DNA from: Bacteroides fluxus YIT 12057
GTDB lineage: Bacteria > Bacteroidota > Bacteroidia > Bacteroidales > Bacteroidaceae
Direction of reading: 5' to 3'
Length of the DNA stretch: 64,000 bases
NCBI RefSeq assembly: GCF_000195635.1
Contig: NZ_GL882694.1
Coordinates: 17,816-81,815 of the forward strand
Shown here: piece after piece, positions 25,901 to 33,008 of the stretch
Numbering within the stretch: position 1 is the first letter of the stretch
Layout: every line of letters starts with the position of its first letter
The notes under the pieces: generated by a model
Seen by the model: the letters and a program-made list of their open reading frames with translations, nothing else
The model's database searches: none
What the model was told of the DNA's origin: nothing
Made by a program: the position numbers and the translations under genes

Positions 25901-26039
25901 GACTTTTTTTCTGTTGTTGTACCATTGTCATTTCTCTGTCTTCGTTGTCGGCCGGATTGGCAAATGCAGGATTGGTGATTCCTGATAGTGCCATGGCGGC
26001 AAAACAAAGCGAGAATAGCTTTTTAGAATGTTTTTTCAT
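22923..26039 (-). CDS. SusC/RagA-family TonB-dependent transporter
   Basis: The 1038-residue product has a signal peptide (about 1-27), a carboxypeptidase-regulatory-like domain (about 46-115, TVTGTITDAVDGSPLIGVNI), a plug with the family motif ILKDASATAIYGARGANGV near 230, and a long beta-barrel ending in the aromatic terminus GLQLNF. It imports oligosaccharide across the outer membrane using TonB energy, with the adjacent SusD as lid. It is the first gene of the leftward operon, and the hybrid two-component regulator gene lies 166 bases upstream in the same direction. Confidence 0.96.
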   Translation of the reverse strand: MKKHSKKLFSLCFAAMALSGITNPAFANPADNEDREMTMVQQQKKSRTVTGTITDAVDGSPLIGVNIRVESTNSGVISDIDGNYSITVNGNKDVLVLSYIGYKTRKVPVEDLGVINIKMTSDNELLDEVVIVGSGTQKKVSVTGAITSVKGASLKTPSSSLTNALAGQLAGVMVSTTSGEPGSASDFYIRGISTFGGRATPLILLDEVEISANDLNNVPAETIESFSILKDASATAIYGARGANGVMLITTKKGAENTKTKINVTLENAFFSPMNFPEFVDGATWMELYNESSTTRGGQKRYQPEQIDATRNQTNPYLYPDVDWRDLIFKDMAMSQRANINIQGGGSKVTYYMSLNVNHDSGLLDSPQFYSFNNNINNMAYNFQNNVEVKVTPTTKVRLNMNAQIRNKKGPNYASRDLFKMTLTTNPIYFPATLPAQAGDEHIRFGNARLEGNSLRTNPYAYMSTSFKQSDLNTLNTSVRIDQDLKFITKGLSVNALINFKAYSEQSFNRSIDPYFYQITSYDEATDSYEMERLGTSGTDYIKTSDVSKWSDRTIMMQFQLNYQRQFGLHNVGGMLMYMQRDFKEYVLPERNQGFSGRFTYDYGQRYLAEFNFGYNGTERLAKEDRFEFFPAMSLGWVISNEAFFEPLRDKIDNLKLRGSYGIVGSDALNYPENFVYRDQVTLGHGDMYWTTGDNYNITKWGPLLERYAVQNACWERSRKLDLGLDITLFRNWNMIFDYFYEKRYNILMMRASWPNSLGFSNAVPYAPVGKMKNWGYEFSTTYTQQIGKDLRLDFRGNFTYAQNEYEYKDEIWHEYPWQIQTGRPVNAQKSGTHYGYVAEGLFTSQEEIDNHAVQELGSTPMVGDIKYRDLNGDGVINPYDQAYISELGSQPRIQYGFGVNATYKQWDFGVFFNGSAMCKIMVNDFHPFGVSDYNVFQYVADNRWTEENPNPNAKYPRLGLTNSETNNNRVNSTYWLRNGNFLRLKQLQLGYSFKYGRIYVTGDNLAVFSPFKEWDPELQWYEYPLQRTFNIGLQLNF

Positions 26040-26096
26040 TCCGATTAAGTTTTAATTAGATTTTAACTGTTAACTATCTCTTGTTATTTCTGCTGG

Positions 26097-26104
26097 CAAA
26101 TATC
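26097..26104 (-). promoter_or_regulatory. Probable -7 box of the susC promoter
   Basis: The minus strand reads GATATTTG, seven of eight matches to TAnnTTTG and the same box as at the RhuM promoter. It is 58 bases before the susC ATG. No TTTG -33 box was seen at 19 bases, which would fit a promoter that needs the regulator for activity. Confidence 0.45.
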
Positions 26105-26144
26105 AAGGAAAGCATGTTATCTCGCTTTGCTCAACATGCCTAAT

Positions 26145-26181
26145 TATGTTCAATTCGTCCCTTAGGAACAAATTGAACATA
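26145..26181 (-). terminator. Hairpin downstream of the hybrid sensor gene
   Basis: TATGTTCAATTCGTCC is inverted as GGAACAAATTGAACATA (one mismatch) around a short loop, 25 bases after the stop at 26206. It lacks a clear T tract and may also be a binding dyad upstream of susC. Confidence 0.55.
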
Positions 26182-26205
26182 TATATCAGAAAAGATGGTG
26201 TCGGA

Positions 26206-29200
26206 CTATTCTCGGCAGATATTTTTTTTGTATTCTGTAGGAGACATTTCGAATTTTAGCTTGAATGTCTTAGTGAAATGCGAGTTGTTGATGAAACCCA
26301 CTTCAAGCATGATTTCTTGAATGTTCAGGTTAGAATTGGTGAGTAAATAAGCGGCTTTTTCCAACCGGACGTTTCGCACATAGTCTGCTAATGACTGGCC
26401 ATCAATCCGCTTCAAGTCTCTGTATAGTTTTGTCCTGCTTACTCCCATTGCAGCGGCCAATTGGTCGGGAGATAAGTTGGGGTCACTGAGATTGTCGTTG
26501 ATTACCTTTTTGAATTGTTCTGTCATTGCCTGGAGTTCTTCGGCGCTTAATGCGGATTTCTGTGGCTCTTTTTTGGCAGTCTTTTTCTCTGCTGCGGTTT
26601 CTTCGGCTGTTGTGTTCCGGATGTAATCGGGAGATGCCTGCATGGCGTTGTCCGGTCTGTTTCCTTTCAGCCATTGTTCTCTTTGTGTGAGTAACCGATG
26701 CAGGTTCACTTCCAACAACTTCATGGAGAAAGGTTTGGGAATATATAAATCAGCTCCTGATTCGTATCCTTCTATCTGGCTTTCCACATTGTCTTTGGCT
26801 GTCAGCAAGACCAAGGGGATATAGGCTACGGAGAGGTTGTTCTTAATTCGTCTGCACATTTCTATTCCATCCATTTCAGGCATCATGACATCACTCACAA
26901 TGATGTCGGGAAAGATTGACATGCACATGTCCAGTCCCATACGACCGTTGTCGGCTGTGTGGATATTGTATGAAGAGGACAGTTGTTCTCTCAAGGCGGT
27001 CTGAAGCTCCTTGTTGTCTTCTACAATGAGTAGAGTGGGCAACTTGGGGTTGTCACTCCGGGGACTTTCGGGTTCTTTGATATTATTTGTCTCATTCGTG
27101 TCTAATTCGCAGTATTGGTTATTCATGAATCCTTTGAAGTCGAAATCGCTATTTTCGCCCTTTCCGGTGATGGGGTTACTGCCCGATATGGGCAGTGCCA
27201 CGATAAATTCTGTTCCCACCATGCGTTCACTGCTTACGATGATCATTCCGTTGTGCTGCAATACAATACTTTTCACTATAGCTAACCCGATTCCCGAACC
27301 TAAATGTGACTGTGAGGAACCTTGCACTTGGAAAAAACGTTCGTAGATGAGGCGGATGGATTCTGTGGAAATGCCGACTCCTGTATCTCTGACGGTAAGT
27401 ATGCAGACGGGTTGTTCGGGAGAAATGTTTCCTTCGGTGTGTAAGTTGCCGTAACAGGGGGTGACATCTTTCATTGTACCTTTTTTGAAATGGACATCCA
27501 CCTTGCCGTCTTCATTGGTATATTTGATGGCATTGGAAAGCAGGTTGATGATCATTTTTCCCATTTTATCTTTGTCGGCGTCCAACTCGATATCTTCTGC
27601 ATCTGCAGTGAAGGTTGCTGAAATATGTTTATTGTTTGCCCAGGAACTGATTTCATCAAAAATCCGGCGCACTAACTGGGACATGTTTAGATGTTCAATG
27701 TTTAATGTCCCTATTCCCAGATCCGCTTTCCTGATATCCACAAGTTCGGTGATCAGTGCCAGCATCTTTTTGGCGTTGGTAAGGATTGTCTTGCATTCTT
27801 TCACAGGTTTGTTGTCGTTGAACAACTTTTCGGCTGCCAGTAATATTAAAGTCAACGGGGTTTTCAATTCGTGTGAAGCGTTCATGAAGAATTGCATTTT
27901 GGCTTGATATTTTTCTTCATCTTGTGCCATCAGAATTTTCTGTATCTCGTTTTCTTTCTTAAGATTCTGTTCTTTGCTATATTGCCTGAAGGCAATGTAC
28001 AGTACCAGCAATACGATCAGTACATAGCTTACTTTTGCCTGGAAAGACAACCACCAAGGTGGCAGCACATTGATTTCCAGCTTTTTCACCGGTTCTTGCC
28101 AGGTATATCCTTTGTCGGTGGAGAACTGTACTTCCAGTTCATAGGAATCGTAAGGCAAGTTTGAGAAGTAAACTTCATTGTTGGTATATCGTAATGTATG
28201 CCATTCCTGTTGGAAACCTTTCAGACGGTAGCGATACATTATCTGTTCGGACAGTTCGTAACCCAATGCGGCAAAAGAGATGGTGAAATTGTTCTGCAGA
28301 TAATTGAGGGTAAGCTCGGACGTTTTGTCTAGGACCTTGTCTAATAGAATACGTCCGTTGTAGGCCGCTTTCGGGACGATTTTCTGGTTGTTGACTGTTA
28401 ACCCGCAAAGCATCAACTCATTATTGCCGGTACTACAGATCAAGTGGGAGGGGTGGAAATAGCTTAGGCCATACAATCCACCCATATAGAGGTAACCGTC
28501 GTTTCCTTTGTAAGAAGCGTTTATCTTGAAAGCATTGTTTTGCAATCCATCGCCAAGTCCGTAGGTATGGATGGTGTTTTTCTGAGGATTCAGTTGGGTG
28601 ATTCCCTTGCCGCCTGTCCAGACATTGCCTTTATGGTCAAGGAGCACTATTTCACAGTCGTTGTTGGGAAGCCCGTCTTGTACGGTATAGCAAGTAGCGG
28701 TATAGTCATTATTACGTTCGGAATGCAATACTATTTTATTCAGACCGCCTCCTATAGTTCCTACCCAGCAAATGGAGTCGTTGCTGCAATCGATATCCGC
28801 CAGATAATTGGTGGACATCGAATTTTTCATTGAAGAATCCGCCTGATAGGAAGATAGATTTTTTATTCTTCCATCATCGGTCAGTTGTAGGCGGTTCAGA
28901 CCGTTGGTGGTACATAGGAAGGTTGAGTGTCCTTTGACGAGAATGTGTGATATATGATTGGAAAGAAGGCACGGGTCTGTTTGGGTATTGAGATGCATCG
29001 TTATCTTCGGATCACTCAGGGGGTTGCTTATACGGAATATGCCGTTTCCCCAGGTGCCTATCCATAAATGTCCGGATGAGTCTTCTTTTAAGTGTGCGAT
29101 GCTGATATTGATTAGATTCGCGTCACCGGAGTTCTTGGAATCCAGCTTGCGGGATTTTTGCGTGTACGTGTCGTAGAGGAAGATTCCGTGACTTGTACCG

Positions 29201-30507
29201 ATGTAGAGATGCCTTTGGTCGCGGCTCATTTCCAGTGTTTGGTAGTATATGGTTTCGGCGTTTTTTGTCTTTTGTAACGGCATCAATGTAAGTTCACCCG
29301 TTTGTGGCGAATGACGGAACAGGCTGGAGTATTCTACAAGAATCCAATTGGTGCCGTTGTCCTGTCCGGTGATTGATACGACTTCGTTCTGTGAAAATCC
29401 CATTTCTTGAAAATCCGGTGCGGAAAGATTGCTGAAGATAGATTTGGAGAGGCTGCGGTAAAATATTCCCCAACTGTTGGATGCCACCCATAGATTATTG
29501 TATTTGTCTATGAGCAAATCCTCTATTTTCAGTGATGAGTGTTCTTCGTCCGGTGTATTCCGTAAATATTCCCGTATCACGGCTTGGGATGAGAAAGGTT
29601 GTTTCATCTCGAATATGCCTGCGGAGTAGATACACCATAGATCTCCCTCTTTGCTGACAATTAGTTTGCCATTGGTTGTTGTTGGTATTCTCGGATTGAC
29701 TTGGTGGAAACCGGTATAGACGGACGTAGAGCAGTCCGGTTGCCCTCCGGCAATGTTGAAACGATAGCATCCTTCTCCCGAACGCACGTATAAGTAATTC
29801 CCCATAAGGTGGATACTGCGTATTATGTCATTCTTTTTCAATAGTTTGTCTGTTGCATAGCTGTTGAGCAGCACAATTTGTCCGTTGCGGATACCGAGTT
29901 TGACGAGGTGGAATCCGGTGGAAGCCCATACTGTCTCTCCTTGGAATTGCAAGTCTGTGATACCCTTGCAAAAGATACGGTCGGCATCATTGTTCCATTC
30001 TACGGATTTGAGCGTGTCTTTATGGACTTGTGCGACGATTGCTTCTTTGGAGGTTCTTATCCATAAATGGCAACCGGCCGGATTGATGAATATTTCGTGG
30101 ACGGTGCTCCGGAGGCGTTGTGAGAGTTCATCTCCTTCTATGTGATAAGGTATATAGCGATGGGTATTTAAATCAAAGCAGGTTAGTCCGCTTTCTGTTC
30201 CCAGCCATATCTTGTCTGTATTGCAGGCCATTGCTCTGATTCGGTTGTGCGACTCGTATATTTTGTGGTTTTTCGGATAATAGTCAAATGTCTGCAGGTT
30301 GTAACCGTCGTAATTTTGCAGACCGGCGAGTGTGCCTATCCAAATAAGGCCTGTACTGTCTTGTAAAATGCAACAGGCATCAGTGTGTGCCAAACCGTTG
30401 TTAATGTTTAGACGCTTGAATATTTCATTGGCATGTAGTGAAGAGGGTAAGATTGGTAAAATCAAACTAATCACTGCTGATATCAATAGCTTATGCAGAT
30501 TCTTCAT
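26206..30507 (-). CDS. Hybrid two-component sensor/regulator (HTCS) of the PUL
   Basis: This is a 1433-residue single-chain signalling protein. An N-terminal export segment is followed by periplasmic beta-propeller repeats (about 30-730, with repeated GLIWIGT, LWIGTWGNGIF and VWTGGKGI units) and a Y_Y_Y domain (about 740-820). A membrane segment lies at about 826-846. The kinase core has phospho-acceptor H879 in FFMNASHELKTP, and the ATPase domain contains NLLSNAIKYTNEDG. A receiver domain has D1206 in VSDVMMPEMDG, and the C-terminus is an AraC-type helix-turn-helix. HTCS proteins bind a specific oligosaccharide in the periplasm and activate the neighbouring PUL. Here it lies between the leftward susCD operon and the rightward glycosidase genes. 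Confidence 0.97.
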   Translation of the reverse strand: MKNLHKLLISAVISLILPILPSSLHANEIFKRLNINNGLAHTDACCILQDSTGLIWIGTLAGLQNYDGYNLQTFDYYPKNHKIYESHNRIRAMACNTDKIWLGTESGLTCFDLNTHRYIPYHIEGDELSQRLRSTVHEIFINPAGCHLWIRTSKEAIVAQVHKDTLKSVEWNNDADRIFCKGITDLQFQGETVWASTGFHLVKLGIRNGQIVLLNSYATDKLLKKNDIIRSIHLMGNYLYVRSGEGCYRFNIAGGQPDCSTSVYTGFHQVNPRIPTTTNGKLIVSKEGDLWCIYSAGIFEMKQPFSSQAVIREYLRNTPDEEHSSLKIEDLLIDKYNNLWVASNSWGIFYRSLSKSIFSNLSAPDFQEMGFSQNEVVSITGQDNGTNWILVEYSSLFRHSPQTGELTLMPLQKTKNAETIYYQTLEMSRDQRHLYIGTSHGIFLYDTYTQKSRKLDSKNSGDANLINISIAHLKEDSSGHLWIGTWGNGIFRISNPLSDPKITMHLNTQTDPCLLSNHISHILVKGHSTFLCTTNGLNRLQLTDDGRIKNLSSYQADSSMKNSMSTNYLADIDCSNDSICWVGTIGGGLNKIVLHSERNNDYTATCYTVQDGLPNNDCEIVLLDHKGNVWTGGKGITQLNPQKNTIHTYGLGDGLQNNAFKINASYKGNDGYLYMGGLYGLSYFHPSHLICSTGNNELMLCGLTVNNQKIVPKAAYNGRILLDKVLDKTSELTLNYLQNNFTISFAALGYELSEQIMYRYRLKGFQQEWHTLRYTNNEVYFSNLPYDSYELEVQFSTDKGYTWQEPVKKLEINVLPPWWLSFQAKVSYVLIVLLVLYIAFRQYSKEQNLKKENEIQKILMAQDEEKYQAKMQFFMNASHELKTPLTLILLAAEKLFNDNKPVKECKTILTNAKKMLALITELVDIRKADLGIGTLNIEHLNMSQLVRRIFDEISSWANNKHISATFTADAEDIELDADKDKMGKMIINLLSNAIKYTNEDGKVDVHFKKGTMKDVTPCYGNLHTEGNISPEQPVCILTVRDTGVGISTESIRLIYERFFQVQGSSQSHLGSGIGLAIVKSIVLQHNGMIIVSSERMVGTEFIVALPISGSNPITGKGENSDFDFKGFMNNQYCELDTNETNNIKEPESPRSDNPKLPTLLIVEDNKELQTALREQLSSSYNIHTADNGRMGLDMCMSIFPDIIVSDVMMPEMDGIEMCRRIKNNLSVAYIPLVLLTAKDNVESQIEGYESGADLYIPKPFSMKLLEVNLHRLLTQREQWLKGNRPDNAMQASPDYIRNTTAEETAAEKKTAKKEPQKSALSAEELQAMTEQFKKVINDNLSDPNLSPDQLAAAMGVSRTKLYRDLKRIDGQSLADYVRNVRLEKAAYLLTNSNLNIQEIMLEVGFINNSHFTKTFKLKFEMSPTEYKKNICRE

Positions 30508-30530
30508 GGTAATAGATCATAAATGTGTTG

Positions 30531-30538
30531 CAAATATA
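30531..30538 (-). promoter_or_regulatory. -7 box of the hybrid sensor gene
   Basis: The minus strand reads TATATTTG, a perfect TAnnTTTG, 24 bases before the ATG at 30507. A TTTG lies only 12 bases further upstream, which is too close for the usual spacing. Confidence 0.55.
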
Positions 30539-30614
30539 GGAAAAGTGAGCCAAATAGAACATTTTTTGGGCGATAATTGGGATGGAAAGCAAAGTCGGGT
30601 TTCTTTGAAAAGTG

Positions 30615-30622
30615 TACATTTG
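30615..30622 (+). promoter_or_regulatory. -7 box upstream of the phosphodiesterase pseudogene
   Basis: TACATTTG matches TAnnTTTG fully, 46 bases before the ATG at 30669, facing away from the sensor promoter. The pseudogene thus keeps a promoter-like sequence, and its message might run on into the glycosidase genes. Confidence 0.5.
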
Positions 30623-30668
30623 CGGAATCGCATATCCATATTTAATTTATAAACTTAAAATAAATACC

Positions 30669-31456
30669 ATGAAAATTACAAGACGCAATTTTTTTAAGAA
30701 AACTCTGGCAGGAACTTTGTTGCTGGGTGCCGGAATGTTGCCCCAACCATTGGCGGCTTTTACTACAGCACAACCTAAACGTGGCAGGCAGAAGGCTAAA
30801 AGGGTTGTCCTGATCAGTCTTGACGGCATCAGTGTAGCCGGATTCCGGCAAGCCAATACTCCCCGGCTCGATGAATTACTGGCTCAGGGAGTGCTATCCT
30901 TGCAAACGCGTGTAGTGATGCCTTCGGTTACACTTCCCAACTGGACAAGCCATCTTACAGGCAGCGGTCCCGAACAGCATGGAGTGGTAAACAACAATTG
31001 GACATTGGCAGATTTCAAACTGCCTGCTGTCACTACCGATAGTGACGGCTATTATCCCTCGGTGTTTACCTTGCTGAAAGAAAAGAATCCCAATATCAAG
31101 ACCGCTTTCTATTATAATTGGCTGAATCTTATCTATCCTTATAACCGGAAGTATCTGGATGAAGTAAGCTTTCTGGAGGAAGATGCATATATACCCAATT
31201 ATGAGAAGGCCTTTAATTTCCTAGTGGAAAACAGGAACAGTCCGACCATGGCGGTATAGAGTACGGGCATGGTGGTGTGAGTGTGGATGAAATGATTGTG
31301 CCTTGGGGAATTGTTGGTCCCGGAATTGCCCGGGGGGTGAGAATGGAGGAAGCCAATAATACCGTAAATACATCGGCGGTAATTTTACGGTTGTTTGGAG
31401 TGGAACAGCCTTCTGCCTGGACGGGTGAAGTGCCGGAAACCATTTTAGACGTCTGA
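30669..31456 (+). pseudogene. Type I phosphodiesterase/alkaline-phosphatase-superfamily gene with internal deletion
   Basis: The 5' part (30669 to about 31240) encodes a twin-arginine type export signal (RRNFFKK at residues 5-11), VVLISLDGI as first metal-binding segment, and MPSVTLPNWTSHLTG with a catalytic threonine. This is the start of an exported type I phosphodiesterase/nucleotide pyrophosphatase. The frame then stops at 31257-31259. From 31241 a second frame (+1 shift) encodes SDHGGIEYGHGG, the conserved second metal site, and runs to a natural C-terminus at 31456. The middle, roughly 150-200 codons judging from family size, is missing, and the join is out of frame. The enzyme is dead. 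Intact relatives hydrolyse phosphodiesters or pyrophosphates in the periplasm. Confidence 0.85.
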
Positions 31457-31596
31457 AAAGTTGTTTCATGCTGTCTTTTGTCTTTACGTTCGGTTTTCAG
31501 TTGCTTATAAATGTTAAATGCACGGTGAGCACACTTTGAGGAACAAAAAGCACAGGATTAGGAACGGATAGCAAAGCCCGGAAGCCCGTAGTGGCG

Positions 31597-31604
31597 TAGT
31601 TTTG
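31597..31604 (+). promoter_or_regulatory. -7 box of the rightward glycosidase operon
   Basis: TAGTTTTG matches TAnnTTTG, 32 bases before the ATG at 31637, in the 180-base gap after the pseudogene. No -33 TTTG at the standard distance is visible, as expected if the HTCS regulator is required. Confidence 0.5.
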
Positions 31605-31636
31605 TGCAGAAATCGTACAAAAATAAAAAGATAAGC

Positions 31637-32986
31637 ATGAGACAGAAAAATTATTTATGGCTGCTCGTTGTCCTGTTGTTTGCGGGAAATGCAGTACATG
31701 CCAAATCGGGCGGAAAGGAAATACACATCCCCGCTAAGCAAGTGAAGGAAAATGATTTTAGAAAAGGCGGGCGGTTCAGCCATGACTACAAGATGGAATC
31801 AGAAAATTTGGTGCTGTTCTGGGAAAGTTCCTTCGGCAAAGACCCGGCTGGTTATGTTGATAAGTCCCGCCGATTTTATCCGGAAGAATTGTTGCGTGAG
31901 GGTGAACGGTTCTTTACCTATTATGTGGATAAGTTGAAATTTGCCGATCCGGAGACGTCGCAATCCGCCCGGAAAAAGATGATTATATGGATGTTCAACG
32001 ATGCCGAAACAACCGCTTACGGATGGGGCGATGAAGGAGTGGGGATGATGTGGATGCGTCCGTGCCGCGCCCAATCCTATCCTTACTGTCCGTTGGCCCA
32101 TGAGATGGGACATTCTTTTCAATACATGGTAGAGGCAGACGGTTCGCGCGGATTCGGTGGACATCCATTGGTGGAATATACTTCGCAATGGATGCTGTGG
32201 CAGGTTTATTCGGACTGGACTACCATTGAAAAATATCACTTGGATGCCTACATGGAGCAGACTCATTACTCGCTGCTGAATGGAATCAACCAGTATCATG
32301 CACCGCAGTTCATGGAGTATTGGTCTAACAAGCACGGATTGAATATTATTGCGCGTATCTGGAAAGAAGCAGAGGGCAACGAAGACCCGGTTGCAGCCTA
32401 CAAACGGTTGACGGGTATCAGTCAGGAAGAGTTTAATGACGAGATATATGAGGCGGCTGCCCGTTTCGCTACTTGGGATATGCCGCGTGTGAAGAATGTA
32501 TGTAGCAGTTACGCCAACCAACACCGTTGCAAACTGGATAAGGTAGCTGACAACTGGTACCAGATAGCCGAAACCCGTTGTCCGCAGAATTATGGTTATA
32601 ATATTATCCGTTTGAATGTGCCCGAAGGAGGCGAGGAAATCACATTGGAATTTAAAGGTGTGGCCGGCAGTGAAGGTTTCCGCAGCGGCAATCTGAATGA
32701 TGCCGGATGGAGATACGGTTTTGTAGCTGTGAATAAAGAGGGTCAATGTTACTACGGAAAGACTTATAAGGCCGGTAACGGAGACAACCGGCCTGTGAAA
32801 TTCATTGTACCCGAAGAAACTCAATTCCTTTGGTTCGTAGTGACTGCTGCTCCTGCGCAACATCGTGATTATCTGAAGAAATGGAATGAACTGGCAAAGG
32901 AAAAGGGAAAAGAAGCCCAATGGCCTTACCGGATACGTTTGGAGAATGTGGATCTTCATCAATCCGTATTGAAAGCGAAGAATTAA
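31637..32986 (+). CDS. Exported HEMGH metalloprotease-like protein (DUF6055-like)
   Basis: The product has 449 residues from ATG 31637. The start 33 bases earlier adds only a polar leader before the signal peptide, so it was not used. A signal peptide (to about residue 22, ending VHA) is followed by a region with the zinc-type motif H155-E-M-G-H159. A candidate third ligand is E180 in HPLVEYTSQW, the spacing of gluzincins. The last 130 residues look like a beta-sandwich. The overall pattern recalls the DUF6055 group, which is uncharacterised. It is first in the rightward operon, 22 bases before the GH36 gene, so it probably acts on the same substrate, perhaps its protein part. Confidence 0.7.
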   Translation: MRQKNYLWLLVVLLFAGNAVHAKSGGKEIHIPAKQVKENDFRKGGRFSHDYKMESENLVLFWESSFGKDPAGYVDKSRRFYPEELLREGERFFTYYVDKLKFADPETSQSARKKMIIWMFNDAETTAYGWGDEGVGMMWMRPCRAQSYPYCPLAHEMGHSFQYMVEADGSRGFGGHPLVEYTSQWMLWQVYSDWTTIEKYHLDAYMEQTHYSLLNGINQYHAPQFMEYWSNKHGLNIIARIWKEAEGNEDPVAAYKRLTGISQEEFNDEIYEAAARFATWDMPRVKNVCSSYANQHRCKLDKVADNWYQIAETRCPQNYGYNIIRLNVPEGGEEITLEFKGVAGSEGFRSGNLNDAGWRYGFVAVNKEGQCYYGKTYKAGNGDNRPVKFIVPEETQFLWFVVTAAPAQHRDYLKKWNELAKEKGKEAQWPYRIRLENVDLHQSVLKAKN

Positions 32987-33008
32987 CTCTTGATATAAGA
33001 ACTGAATC

